In this document: positions 1-10,640 of the stretch, in pieces
Layout of the letters: each line of letters opens with the position of its first letter
Position numbering within the stretch: position 1 is the first letter of the stretch
DNA from: Diabrotica undecimpunctata
Taxonomy: Eukaryota; Arthropoda; Insecta; Coleoptera; Chrysomelidae
Assembly (NCBI RefSeq): GCF_040954645.1
Contig: NC_092807.1
Span: 75,470,021 to 75,534,020, forward strand
Length of the DNA stretch: 64,000 nt
Direction: 5' to 3'
The notes under the pieces: generated by a model
What the model saw: the letters and a program-made list of their open reading frames with translations, nothing else
What the model was told of the DNA's origin: nothing
Database searches by the model: none
Program-made: the position numbers and the translations under genes

Positions 1-1650
1 TCCAAACTGATAATTTGGTATCCAATCTGCGCCTGTAAAGTCTGGATCTATTCTTTTTATTAAAAGTTTTTCTAGTAATTTGGAAAATGTTGACAACAGA
101 CTGATAGGTCGATAGGATGAGACTTCACTTGGATCTTTTCCTGGTTTTGGGAATAATAGTATTTCTGCAATTTTTAGATTGTTAGGCCAATAATTACATC
201 TTAATATTGCGTTAAATATATATGTAAGGATTACTATACCCTTTTTTGGTAATTCTTTTAGCATTTTTGGTGTTATTAGGTCAATTCCTGGTGAATTTTT
301 GATATTTAGTCTTAAGATTTCTTCTTTAAGTTCTTTGGGTGTTGTTAATTTTATTGGATTTACTGATGGTTGTTCTGAGTTTAAATAATTAATAATTTCT
401 TGATCTTCTTCATTGTTGTGTGGTTGGAATACTGTTGCTAAATGTTCAGCAAATAATTCTGATTTTTCTTTATCGCTTCTTGCCCATTGGTTCTGTGTGT
501 CTGTGGTTTTTCTTACTGGTGGGGATATTGCTTGAGGTTTTAAGGATGATTTGATTGGTTTCCATATTGAATGGTCGTATCTATTAAGTTGTGTTACATA
601 TTTTTTGACTGACTCTTCTCTTGCAATTTTTAGTTGTGTTTTTAATTTATTGGTTAAGCGATTGTAAAACGTTTTATCCGCTGGATTCCGACTTTGTTGC
701 CATTTGGCTCTTGCTCTTCTTTTTTCAGCAATGAGCTTTTTAATTTCTAATGGAATATTTATTCTTTTCTCGATTTTATTTTTATCTGCATCGTTCGGTG
801 TCGCTTCTTTTGCAGCGTTTTGCAATAAAGTTATAAGGTTGTTTGTAGCTGCTTCTATTTCTGAAGGGCTTTTTAGTCTTACATTTAGTTTAATGTTTTC
901 ATCCAGATAATTTCTGTAAAGGTTCCAATCTGTTCTAGGTCCATGCAGTTTTGGAGTAGGTTGTTTGTTAATAACGCATGTGCTAATTGTTGCAATAATT
1001 GGTGAATGATCTGAAGATAGATCATAACTTGGAACTATGTCCATAAAGGTGTTAGATATTCCTTTTATGATGCAAAAATCTAAGAGGTCTGGTCTTTTTT
1101 TGGGGTCCGTTGGCCAGTACGTTGGTGTTCCTGTTGATAAATATGAGTATTTATTTTCTTGCATTAAGCTATAGAGCTCTCTTCCCTTTGTTGTTATTAA
1201 TCTTGATCCCCAGTAAGTGTGTTTACTATTAAAGTCACCAGCTGCGATAAATTTTGGACCTAGAGTATTGAAGAAGGATCCGAAATCGTTTTTTTTAATA
1301 TTGTGCTTTGGAGGGCAATATACTGCTGCTATTGTTATTTCGTAAGGTAATGAGCACACTTTAATTACTGTAGCTTGGATACAGTCTGTTATATAACTTT
1401 CCATCATGAAATGTTTAATTGATTGTTTGATCAAGATTGCTGTACCTCCATGGGCTGTCTTGTCTGGGTGGTTAGTATGGTACGTTAGATAATGAGGTAT
1501 TTTAAAATACGATTTGTCTGTAAAATGTGTCTCACTTATTAATAATATATCTATAAAATTTTGTTGTAGAAATATTATCACCTCGTCCTTATGATTCAGC
1601 AGGCCATTGGCGTTCCATTCAGCTATTCGTAAAAAGAATTTTATTTGCAT
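1..1650 (-). CDS. LINE-1 ORF2: endonuclease-reverse transcriptase, partial and open to window edge
   Basis: I read every codon of this minus-strand frame from the ATG at 1650-1648 to position 1 and found no stop, giving 550 codons. The N-terminal part is an apurinic-like endonuclease: it opens with AEWNANGLL and has the AGDFNSKH segment near 1245-1220. The RT begins around 450, with SPGIDLI (about 294-274) and LFPKPGKDP (about 156-130), as in Jockey-clade RTs. The RT catalytic YxDD box and the C-terminus lie outside the window. The start overlaps the ORF1 stop (ATG at 1650, ORF1 TAA at 1643-1641), a compact arrangement that suggests reinitiation. An unbroken ORF2 suggests a recent copy. Confidence 0.9.
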   Translation of the reverse strand, partial: MQIKFFLRIAEWNANGLLNHKDEVIIFLQQNFIDILLISETHFTDKSYFKIPHYLTYHTNHPDKTAHGGTAILIKQSIKHFMMESYITDCIQATVIKVCSLPYEITIAAVYCPPKHNIKKNDFGSFFNTLGPKFIAAGDFNSKHTYWGSRLITTKGRELYSLMQENKYSYLSTGTPTYWPTDPKKRPDLLDFCIIKGISNTFMDIVPSYDLSSDHSPIIATISTCVINKQPTPKLHGPRTDWNLYRNYLDENIKLNVRLKSPSEIEAATNNLITLLQNAAKEATPNDADKNKIEKRINIPLEIKKLIAEKRRARAKWQQSRNPADKTFYNRLTNKLKTQLKIAREESVKKYVTQLNRYDHSIWKPIKSSLKPQAISPPVRKTTDTQNQWARSDKEKSELFAEHLATVFQPHNNEEDQEIINYLNSEQPSVNPIKLTTPKELKEEILRLNIKNSPGIDLITPKMLKELPKKGIVILTYIFNAILRCNYWPNNLKIAEILLFPKPGKDPSEVSSYRPISLLSTFSKLLEKLLIKRIDPDFTGADWIPNYQFG

Positions 1651-3132
1651 ACGAGTTTACTTAGCATGTTTATTACCATGCTGTTTTGTTGCAAGATTTG
1701 ATTAAACATGGCTTTGAATTCTTCTAAAAACTTCATAAGAATAGTGTTTGAATCTTGGTTATCTGAAGGAGCAGCAGGAGGTTGTCTATTACTCGCTGCA
1801 TTAGCATAGCTTACATTTGGTCTTACTATATTGGGTATAAAGTTTCTGTTACGTGCTTGCGACATATTTTGGTGATGATTATATGTAGTTTGTGCTATAT
1901 TTTTATTTCTATTTAAATTACGATAATATTCGCATCCTTTATAGTTAGCTGGGTGATCTCCTCCACATAAAGCACACGTAGCTGGTGTGTTCTTGTTCTT
2001 TTTACAACTGTTTGTACTGTGCTGCCCTCCACATTTCACACAGACATATGGTCTATTGCAATATGTTTTTGAATGGCCATATAATTGACATCTCATACAT
2101 TGGATGATATTTTTGTTTTTTATGGGTGGTTCAATTTGTATATTGCAGTGTTGTAATTTCTGAATTTTATAAATATCTTGGTTATTGTCTGATGGTTCAA
2201 GGTCAACAAAGAACATATTTACCGGCTCTTTTGTAATCCTATGTTTAGCATTAATGATGTTTCTTACCTTGTGACCCAGTTTTGTCAGTTCTTCTTTGAT
2301 GTCTTCTGTTGCATGTGAATAGTGAAGGTATTTAATTACGACTCTATAGGCCCTTTCTTCCTTTGGTTGATATGTGTGATGAATAATGTTGTTCTCTCTC
2401 ATATATCTTGATAATTTTCTGTATATTTCTGGATCGCTACAAATTATTTTGACTGTATTATTTGCCATAGTCCTGGTTTCGTATTGTTCAGCTTCAGCTA
2501 TTTCTGTAAATTTTTTTCCTCATTTCTGGGAAGTCGCTTACACCGTAAACAAATATTGGTGGTGGTTTAGGTTTTCTTGGCGCTGTTTCATTTTGATTGG
2601 TTTCATTTTCTTGGGTATCCGTTAGTGTATTATATTTGTTCGATAGTGTAATGGTATCATCTTCTTTGTCTGTTTCTACATTTGATCTGATTTTTCTGCG
2701 TTTTGTAGTTTTAACTACTTGCCATGAGTTTTTTGTTGACATATTTGCACTTTCTGGTTCGTCATCGCTTGTTGATGACATTCTGTAGTATTGCTGGCTA
2801 TTTCTGTTATTTATATTGCTGTTGTGTGGCGCGTTTTGTTGATTTATATATTGTTCTTGATTGGGCGGAAATATCATATTCGTTGAAGAATTGGTGGTTG
2901 GTTGATTTATTTGCATATTGTACATACCTGGTGTTTGTGATGAGATTTGTGGATAACCCTGTATATTGTTGATTTGTGATTGACCCTGTGTGTTGTTTGG
3001 AATCTGCAATTGTGGGTAACAATTCATTTGGTTTGATGGATACTGGATTGGTACTGGCTGGCTGTTTACATTTTGCATTTGTTGGCTAACTATGTAGTTG
3101 TCGAATCCTGGTCCATTCCCCGTTGGAAACAT
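1641..3132 (-). pseudogene. LINE-1 ORF1 (gag-like nucleic-acid-binding protein), one frameshift
   Basis: The 5' part (3132-2494, 212 codons) is Q/N-rich and disordered. The 3' part (2468-1641, 275 codons) carries a PRE-C2HC-like region (ERAYRVVIKYLH) and then three zinc knuckles: CX2CX4HX4C, CX2CX3HX4C and CX2CX3HX6C. The two frames meet at a run of seven A on the minus strand near 2510-2516; one base fewer would leave one continuous frame. So this looks like a single ORF1 broken by a one-base homopolymer insertion, or an assembly error there. Such ORF1 proteins package LINE RNA. Beyond the knuckles the end is hydrophobic and unremarkable. Confidence 0.85.
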
Positions 3133-3286
3133 TATAAATAAATTACTGAATTGTTTTTAAATTTAATTTGATGAGTTTATTGTTTTTAAGTCTATTACTA
3201 ATTGATTGCTTTTTAATCACTTAACATTTACTTATCTGTTCAATTCGATAAAACCGGTCGCACGTTGATAACGGAGAACCACCTAA

Positions 3287-3320
3287 CGTCCGCTCGGTTT
3301 AGAGTATCGATGTGAACTGA
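3287..3320 (-). promoter_or_regulatory. Internal LINE promoter: initiator plus downstream promoter element
   Basis: On the minus strand an initiator TCAGTT lies at 3320-3315, with the presumed +1 A at 3318. A full DPE match, GGACGT (consensus RGWYVT), starts at 3291, exactly +28. Inr and DPE at this strict spacing is the known TATA-less promoter of Jockey-type LINEs. The position agrees with the point where LINE sequence gives way to transposase sequence. Transcription itself is inferred. Confidence 0.65.
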
Positions 3321-3328
3321 TCTGTAGA

Positions 3329-4603
3329 GTGTATGAAGATTTAAAAAATACACTTCGTACAGTAGAAGTTGTAGCTCAGTGTTCATTTTTAACGGGAGTA
3401 TCCATGTCGACAATGGAATGCATTGTACGTGAAAAAAAAAGGTGACTGGGATTGTGCAAGCTCCAAAAGTACATTGTCGTGGTAGAAAAAAAAATTGAAT
3501 TGGACGAGTACCAGAAAAAATTTGTACGTTCTACTATTCATTCTTTCTTTTTTGAGAATAAAGCGCCAACCCTCGAATCCATTAGGACAAATGTAATGGA
3601 GAATGGTTTGATTCCAAGAATGAGCAAAAAGACTTTAAGGATAATAATAAAAGAAGATTTAAAATTTATATATGCCAAACGATCCCGTAAATCTGTATTA
3701 ATAGAAAGAGAAGATATAGTCTCATGACGACGAAGATATCTTCGCTCTATTAGAGAGGTTCGTTCTGCCCACAAAAAGATTTATTATCTGGACGAAACGT
3801 GGACAAATGCTGGTCACACAGTATCTAAGATCTGGCAAGATACTACTATAACAAGTTATCGTCAAGCATTTGTGGATGGTTTATCAACAGGGCTACGAGG
3901 ACCAATGGGTAAAGGGCAACGACTGATTGTCGTCCATATAGGTAGTGAGAGTGGCTTTTTAGATGATAGTGCACTAATTTTTTATCTAAGAAAACGGGGG
4001 ATTATCGTGAAGACATGGACGCCCAACGTTTTGAAAAATGGTTTGAATCCCTTCTTTCACGAGTCGAGCCAAATTCGATAATAGTGAAGGATAACGCTTC
4101 TTATCATAGTGGATTAGTACAACATCTGACAACTATGGCCACCAGAAAAGCAGATATGCAGAGTTGGTTAGGACAAAGAGGAATTCCATTTTCCGAGAAC
4201 ATGGTTAAAGCTGAGCTTATAAGTGTAATTAGACAGCATCGTGACAGATATCGCCAGCATGTTGTAGATAGAATGGCTCGTGCTAAAGGCATCACTATTT
4301 TGAGACTTCCTCCTTACCATGGCGAGTTAAACCCGATAGAATTAATCTGGTCTCAAATAAAGAGTTACATAGCTCGTGAAAACGTGACATAAAATTTCTG
4401 ATATCCAACGTTTGTTAGAACTAGCAATGGAACGGATACGGAAAGAAGATTAGGCTAATGCCGTAGCTCATGTGATCAAGGAAGAAGAGAAAATGTGGAA
4501 ATTGGACGGGATGGTAGACACTGTTTCCGACAAAATAATAATAAACTTAAGTGTGATTGGAGATTCCTCATCGGACGAGTCGCTGGATTCCGAAACTTCA
4601 TAA
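3329..4603 (+). pseudogene. DD82E (Sailor-like) Tc1/mariner/IS630-superfamily transposase, copy 1
   Basis: Reading across frames gives an N-terminal helix-turn-helix region (TGVSMSTMECIV), then YYLDETW with the first catalytic Asp (3791), VKDNASYHS with the second (4090) and PYHGELNPIE with the Glu (4339). The last two are separated by 82 residues, so DD82E, the spacing described for the Sailor lineage. A Ser/Asp-rich tail ends at 4603. Breaks: frame loss near 3440, TGA at 3725-3727, frameshift at the G run near 3995, frameshift at about 4390, TAG near 4453. All three catalytic residues survive. The 5' end is cut off by LINE-1. Dead copy. Confidence 0.85.
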
Positions 4604-5238
4604 GCATAGCTTAGGTAATTATTTCTTTGCTTTGTAGTTATCCTTTTATACAAATGGAATATAATAATTATTTTGCAAAGTTTTCGGTTTTTTGAAGTAT
4701 TGTATTAGGCACAATATAATAACAATAAAATTTTACTTTATTTTGTTAGAAAATTATAAGATAAAGTTAAAGCGACGTACAAAGACCGCTTTGCCATTTA
4801 ATGCTGATAACTTTATTACTAGTCGACCAAGTAAGCGAAGATACCTTTTACAACATCTTTATGTATAACATTTTACTGCTATGTTATGTCAATCGGCCCT
4901 GCTTAACAAGTTATAGATTTATTTTATTGAAATAGGACCTACGGAATATAATATATCGTATTCATACAGTGAATTTATTATTTATTTCCATTTTTATTTA
5001 TTTTTATTTTAATGATTTTTGTTTAATTTTTGTGACGTATAATGTAGGTTTACCAACTAAACAAAGTTAAACATTTGCAAGAACATATTGTTACTAGAAA
5101 AATTAGGTTCCATCCACATATAACATTGAAAAATGATTTATGTTATCTAAATTACTGTTATGGACAATGAAATACAGTCGCGATATCTGTGAATATCGTA
5201 TTACTATCAAATTAATATTTGTCATCATATATTACATT
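4604..5238. other. Non-coding, AT-rich; no gene seen
   Basis: Stop-dense in all frames. It probably includes the 3' non-coding end of the DD82E element, but I could not find its terminal inverted repeat because the partner end is lost. Confidence 0.5.
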
Positions 5239-5423
5239 TAATTTATATTTAAATGGGAATAAGCCACAATTAAAGGTTAAAATACGTTTATTGACGTTTC
5301 AATTTCCACTTCGGAAATCACTAATGTTTGTATTTTGAGAACGATTTCCGAAGTGGAAATTAAAACGTCAATAAACGTATTTTAACCTTTAATTGTGGCT
5401 TATTCCCATTTAAATATAAATTA
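5239..5423. repeat. Foldback of PLE terminal sequence (two 81-bp inverted arms)
   Basis: Arms 5239-5319 and 5343-5423 are near-perfect inverted repeats around a 23-bp spacer; I see one mismatch (C/T in the ACGTTTCAATTTCC stretch). The arm sequence matches the end of PLE-A at about 42917-42985. It contains ACGTCAATAAACGT, a short hairpin found at PLE ends. It is therefore a PLE-end-derived foldback, without a gene. Confidence 0.8.
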
Positions 5424-5565
5424 ATTTAAAATGCCACAAGAAAATAGCTTCAGAACAATATTACATTTATGTTGACGGTTAAAAATTAAATGATCTGGTA
5501 TTATTTAAAAATGCACAATCCTCAATATTTTGCAATCTCAGTGTTTAATTTATTGTTGTTATATG

Positions 5566-5570
<5 letters not shown>

Positions 5571-5652
<82 letters not shown>
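5571..5652. repeat. (AT)n microsatellite
   Basis: About 82 bp of uninterrupted AT dinucleotides directly beside one end of PLE-1. Open frames across it encode only Ile-Tyr repeats and are not genes. Confidence 0.97.
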
Positions 5653-5661
<9 letters not shown>

Positions 5662-6119
5662 GTGGATTTTCTTGGGCTTAGGTTCATAAAAAAATTTGAT
5701 TTGATACTAAGACATTTTCATATATTTTTTCGACGTTTCGGCAGGAAATCCATGCCTTTTTCAAGAAGTAATATTGACTAAAAAAACATTTTATGACAGA
5801 CATAATACGGTTTAAAAGTTAAACTTTTGACTTACCAAGCATGTAAAAATTCGGTACTAACAAGTAGACGTCACAATTAAAATAATATTAAAAACATAGG
5901 ACATACCCACTAAGTCACTACATGTAAAATGTATTTTAAATCTAATGTGTTGTTTATTGAAGTTAGTTTATCGTTTAAACAACCAGTTATTTTAACATCA
6001 TAGGCGTTCTGAGATTGTCTCTTTATGTGTTTTTAAATTAAGTTAAAATATGTATATTTTGTTCAAATTTTTGACATATTTTTTATCATTTATTGCATTA
6101 TTATTTTTTTTATTTGTAT

Positions 6120-8372
6120 AGACTCTAGAAGCTCTCTCTTCTTCCTGTTGGGTTCACTTTTTAGGATCTTGGTTTTCTCAAAATCAAATTTATGTTTTTT
6201 TTTTCGTTTTCATGTTTTGTGAGGGCGGTTGAGTTTTTTTTTGTCATATTTGTGGGAACGTATTCTTGAGTTAAGTAGCTGACTGGTTTGTCCAATATAA
6301 ACTCCATCACAATTCGAACAGGGAATTTCATATACAACATGCGATCTTTTTAATAGAGGGGTTTGTTTTTAATCTTGTAAAATTCTTTTTCAAAAGATTG
6401 TGCCCTTTATGAGCAATCGTAATATTATGTTTGGGCAGAAGATTTGCAATTTATTCTGATAATCCTTTTATATAGGGAAGAGACATATAGTTTTTCTTTA
6501 CCTTGTTGGTTTCATTGTTATTATTGTTATTGTAAAATTTATGCAGTCGCGATTTGAAAGTGTTGTCGATAAGGTGGTGTGGGTATGAATTAAGTGTTAG
6601 TGCTGTTTTTGCTTTTTTAATGGCCTGAGGTCTATTGATAGGATCGGATAATCTAATAGCTCTATCGGCGAGTCCGATAACTACTGATTTCTTTTGAGAC
6701 AGGGGATGATGAGAGTTGAAATTCAGATATCTCGACGACCAGGTTTTTTTTGGTGTACCATGAAGTAGTTATAGTGCTGTTTTCTCTATGTAAGGTCAGG
6801 TCCAGAAAATTAATTTGATAATTTTTTTTTAATTTCTAATGTGAATTTTAGTTTTTGGTGAAAGTTATTGAATTCATTTAGTAAAATATCCATTTTATCC
6901 TCTGGTGCTGCGCTCAAGCAGTCATCTATATAGCGATAGAAAAAAGGTATATCAAAATCTATTTTATTTAAAACAATTTCCTCTAGATGCTCTAAAACTA
7001 ATTGAGCGATGGCACTGGATATGCTAGCACCCATAGCACATCCATCTGTTTGTTGGAAGATTTTGTTTTTATATAGGAAATAGGTTGACTTTAATGTTGT
7101 TTCGACTGCTAGCAGAAATTCTTCTAGAGGGATGTCTGTGAACGCTTTGATTTCATTCCACTTTTTTTTAATAATGTCTTTCGCTAAAGCTATTGGAATA
7201 TTGGTGTATAAAGATACCACATCGAGAGAAACTAATTTATAATTTGGAGGTAAATGTATATTTTTGAGTTTTAATTTCAGGTGATCAGCGCCTATTAAAT
7301 AGTGTGGATTTTTATTTATTACGTTGGAAATAATGTTCTTCAAATATTTTGAAAGGTTTTCAAAAGGAGACTGAATGCATGAAACAATAGGTCGCAGCGG
7401 CACACCCTCTTTATGTGTTTTGAGTAGACCGTATATTTTTGGAATTACAGCATTATATATCTTCAGGGAATTAGCAGTGTTTGGTGAGATGTAGCACATT
7501 TTTTCCCATCTGTCGACTAATTCGTTATTTCTTTTTTGGAAAATATTCGTAGGATCATTTTTCATTTCACGGTATGTTGTATTGTCATTCAATAGAGAAT
7601 CCATTTTACTGTCATAGTCTTCGGACTCCATAATAACAGTCTTGTTAGTTTTGTCAGGTTTCAGAACAACTAAATTGGGGTTCTCGTTTAAAAAAGCTTT
7701 TGTCTTTTTAATTTTCTTTTGTATTGTTTTGTTTTCAAAAGGTTATTTGTTTTTGTTTTTAAAGTTTGTCAAAATGTTACAACATTTAGTTCTGATATCA
7801 TCCTGTACATTGTACTTAAGTTAGAAATTGAACTCTCAATTGAACAAATAATTTCTGATGTTGGGATATTATTTTTATTACGGATGGGAACTGCAAAATT
7901 ATCTCCTAAACTTAAAACATCTTGTACGTCACTGGAAATTTCTACATTTGTTTTTTTCTATCCAAGTATCCTGCAATTTATTATTGTGATTTTTATTATC
8001 TGATTTTGACGATAGCATATTAATTTTTTTGATATTTCTATCGCGAATTTTACAAAAAATACGTTCATTGTATTGTATGGATGTTTCTTTAAATGTATTA
8101 AAAGTAGCAACTGGTAGTGATTCGATTAATTTTGTTTCTAGTTTTTCTAGTTCCGAGTCTAAAGTTTTTAATGAGATAGTGGTATCTGCTATGAGTAAAT
8201 TCAAGGTTTGTTTTGTGAATACAATAAAAACATTACCAAATTTACGTCCAATGTTTACAGAATTAAGAGTAATGTGTTCTATATTTAAATTTAAAAAGTT
8301 TGGTATTAAATTTTCTGTTTTACATCTAAGTAAAAAAATTCTTCGATTTCTTTGATTTGTCCTCTTAGTCAA
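6120..8372 (-). pseudogene. PLE-1 reverse transcriptase-GIY-YIG endonuclease, frameshifted
   Basis: The N-terminal region is open from 8372 to 7929. The RT core is open from 7631 to 6810 (273 codons) and contains VSLYTNIP, GCAMGASISSAIAQ and the catalytic box YRYIDDC. Beyond the stop at 6810 the RT thumb continues in another frame (FLDLTLHRE, NFNSHHPLSQ). It ends with a clear GIY-YIG signature near 6345-6250 (VVYEIPCSNCDGVYIGQT). PLE RTs prime at chromosomal nicks and are related to telomerase RT. Several frameshifts and stops make this copy inactive, though both catalytic boxes are readable. Confidence 0.85.
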
Positions 8373-8474
8373 TAATTTTTTTGTAGAGTTTCATCTGTTG
8401 GACGATTGTTTTTTCGAAGTTGGTTTCAATACCAAGGTAGAAAGGCACATTTTCACCCATGCCTGCATATATTG

Positions 8475-8655
<181 letters not shown>

Positions 8656-8905
8656 CAGTCGAAAAAATGAAAGATTACCCATTAACGATCATATCAAGCA
8701 GATGATTAAGTGTTGTCTACTAAATAAAAACGTTATCCAAGACATAAGCAGTTACATTATTTCTAATTGACAGAGTGAGACGGCAATACAGTTGTTAAAC
8801 GTAGTTAAATTAATTTAGTAGAACATTTAAACTTCCACTTGACTATTTCTGTCCTTTTAACGTAATTCTTAGAAAAACATTCAACAAGTTATGCCACTGG
8901 ATTCC

Positions 8906-9117
8906 ACAGAATCTGCACATTATAGGAGAATAGAAACGACGCAATAGAATATTATAAATAGAGGGACTTTTCAATTAAGATAACTTTTGCTTCATATATT
9001 TTGCTATTAAACTTTTGCTTCATAGTTTTTGTTTCATAACTTTTGTTTGTTAACTTTTGTAAATTTGTAAATAAAATAATTTTTAAAAACTCCGTTTCAA
9101 AACACAAAGTTATAATT
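8906..9117 (+). repeat. 5' LTR of errantivirus-type element
   Basis: Matches 14244-14470 with few differences. The largest is about 15-19 bp missing relative to the 3' LTR, in the TTTTGCT-rich part. A TATA box (TATAAATAGAGGG, about 8953) is shared by both LTRs and marks the likely promoter. Confidence 0.88.
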
Positions 9118-9133
9118 GGCGCAGTCAGTAGGA
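9118..9133 (+). promoter_or_regulatory. Primer-binding site (tRNA-Ser-like)
   Basis: GGCGCAGTCAGTAGGA directly follows the LTR-terminal TT. TTGGCGCAGTC is the sequence used by 17.6/297-type elements for a serine tRNA primer. The tRNA identity rests on that family knowledge; no tRNA was checked. Confidence 0.6.
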
Positions 9134-9376
9134 TACGTGCGGATCGGAAAAGAACATTTTACACATCAAGTGATAGAACTTTTTCGGTTTTGGTGTTTCA
9201 ACATCGTAGTGCGTATCCAAATCGAACCTCTACCCTACAGTGGTATCAACGAGAAGAAGCAGAGTTCCAGAGGAAGCAAAAGTTCGGAGAAGAGAAGCAG
9301 GTGCTCCAGATAACTGTAAGTGCCTTTCCTTTCATACATTTGTGAGGATAGATAGATTAATTTTTGAATACGAATT

Positions 9377-9378
<2 letters not shown>

Positions 9379-9419
<41 letters not shown>
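9379..9419 (+). repeat. Poly(T) tract in errantiviral leader
   Basis: About 41 consecutive T between the primer site and gag. It may be an expanded homopolymer or the complement of a poly(A) tail. Confidence 0.95.
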
Positions 9420-9423
<4 letters not shown>

Positions 9424-9590
9424 AGAATACTAATATTTTTTATACATTTTAATCCATATTTATGTTATTGAAAATATTTATTTTTATTGAATAATATTTG
9501 AAAATATTTATATTGCGTATATATTTTGTTATAATACATAATTCTATACAATTTTGTGAAATATTTTGACAAATAATTTTATTTGAAAAT

Positions 9591-10640
9591 ATGGCTACTG
9601 CAACTCAAACACAAACTCCCCTTAACTGGGACTTTCTCAAATCAAAATTAAAAAATATTAAACCCTACGATGGAGATTCCAATACTCTCAACAAATTTAT
9701 CTTTAGATGCAACGAACTAATACAAACATATTCTACATATAATGATCCAGATTTAAATAAACACATTTTGGAATGCATACAAGATAAATTAGTTGGAAAA
9801 GCAGAAGCACTAGTAGGAAATCGTATGGAACTAACGACATGGAGTAGTATAAAGAGAGCATTAGAACAATGCTTCGCAGATAGACGTGATTTAGACTGCT
9901 TAATGCAAGAACTAACACGAACTAAACCATTTAAAAATGAAACACTCCATAATTTTGGAACAAGAATACAATTATTAAAAAGCAATGTAGCCCAAAGAAT
10001 AAGTAACGATACTAGTATAGAGCATGCAGATAAACTATGCCAAATTAACCATTGTGATAAAATCGCACTGAACACTTTTATTGCAGGATGTACAGGTGTT
10101 CTTAAAAATAATATGCACCTTAAGAAACCGAGTTCTCTTGAAGATGCCATTGCATATGTCGACGAGTTTCATAATTTTGAAAATTTATATGGACATTCTA
10201 GTAATAATTTTCCAAAAAATAATCATAATTTTAAGTCACACAATTCCTTTAATCCATCTTACAGGCCAAATCAGCCTAGCAACCATTATCGTCCCCAAAA
10301 TTCTAATCCCACACATCAATATCAAACAAATCCAAATTTTACTTATCAAAATCAAAACCCTTTCAATTCTAACTTTTTATATCGAAATCAAGGTTATCAA
10401 AACCAAAATTCTTTAGCACCCCAACATTCTCAGAATCATTTCACATCTCAGAATCGTTCCACAAACTTCCGACCAGAAAGTAATGTATTCAGGCCCAACC
10501 GAATTCCTAATGATCGGTTACCTAAGCCACAACCTATGTCAATAGCATCCAGAAATACATTAAATTCAAACGCTAGATCAAATCCCAATAAATACAATAA
10601 TTATCGGAGAAATTATTTCCCTAGACGAATTCCTGTATAG
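9591..10640 (+). CDS. gag: Errantiviral Gag (capsid/nucleocapsid polyprotein)
   Basis: 349 codons from a clear ATG. The N-terminal half is capsid-like and helical (NWDFLKSKLKNIKPYDGD; FADRRDLDCLMQELTRTKPF), typical of errantiviral Gag. The C-terminal half is Asn/Gln/Pro/Phe-rich with basic residues near the end, replacing CCHC knuckles, which are absent as usual in this group. The frame stops at 10640. A shifted frame then continues with EELYTNNYQN, resembling the usual Gag C-terminus, so a one-base indel near 10635 probably shortened the protein. The 5' leader is long and AT-rich. Confidence 0.85.
   Translation: MATATQTQTPLNWDFLKSKLKNIKPYDGDSNTLNKFIFRCNELIQTYSTYNDPDLNKHILECIQDKLVGKAEALVGNRMELTTWSSIKRALEQCFADRRDLDCLMQELTRTKPFKNETLHNFGTRIQLLKSNVAQRISNDTSIEHADKLCQINHCDKIALNTFIAGCTGVLKNNMHLKKPSSLEDAIAYVDEFHNFENLYGHSSNNFPKNNHNFKSHNSFNPSYRPNQPSNHYRPQNSNPTHQYQTNPNFTYQNQNPFNSNFLYRNQGYQNQNSLAPQHSQNHFTSQNRSTNFRPESNVFRPNRIPNDRLPKPQPMSIASRNTLNSNARSNPNKYNNYRRNYFPRRIPV

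Larger units (their letters stand above)
1..3318 (-). mobile_element. Jockey-like non-LTR retrotransposon (LINE-1), 3' end outside window
   Basis: On the minus strand the order is a promoter-like 5' end, ORF1 with a PRE-C2HC-like region and three zinc knuckles, and ORF2 with endonuclease and reverse transcriptase. This is the Jockey-clade layout. The 5' end is placed near 3318 from an initiator/DPE pair. Just beyond it the sequence turns into transposase coding sequence on the other strand, so the LINE appears inserted in that older element. The target duplication cannot be tested because the 3' end lies outside the window. Confidence 0.88.

Noticed and set aside
2500..2520. A7 run in LINE-1 ORF1 as a programmed frameshift site
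   Set aside because: The joining shift needs one base skipped at a homopolymer, the As are not set as a -1 slippery heptamer in frame, and Jockey ORF1 proteins are not known to need frameshifting. A plain indel is simpler.
5490..5781. Open frames of Ile-Tyr repeats
   Set aside because: They are translations of the AT microsatellite; the same applies near 39436, 41876 and 41985.
9043..9452. Small frames in the errantiviral leader
   Set aside because: They cross the LTR end, primer site and poly(T) tract and have no conserved content.
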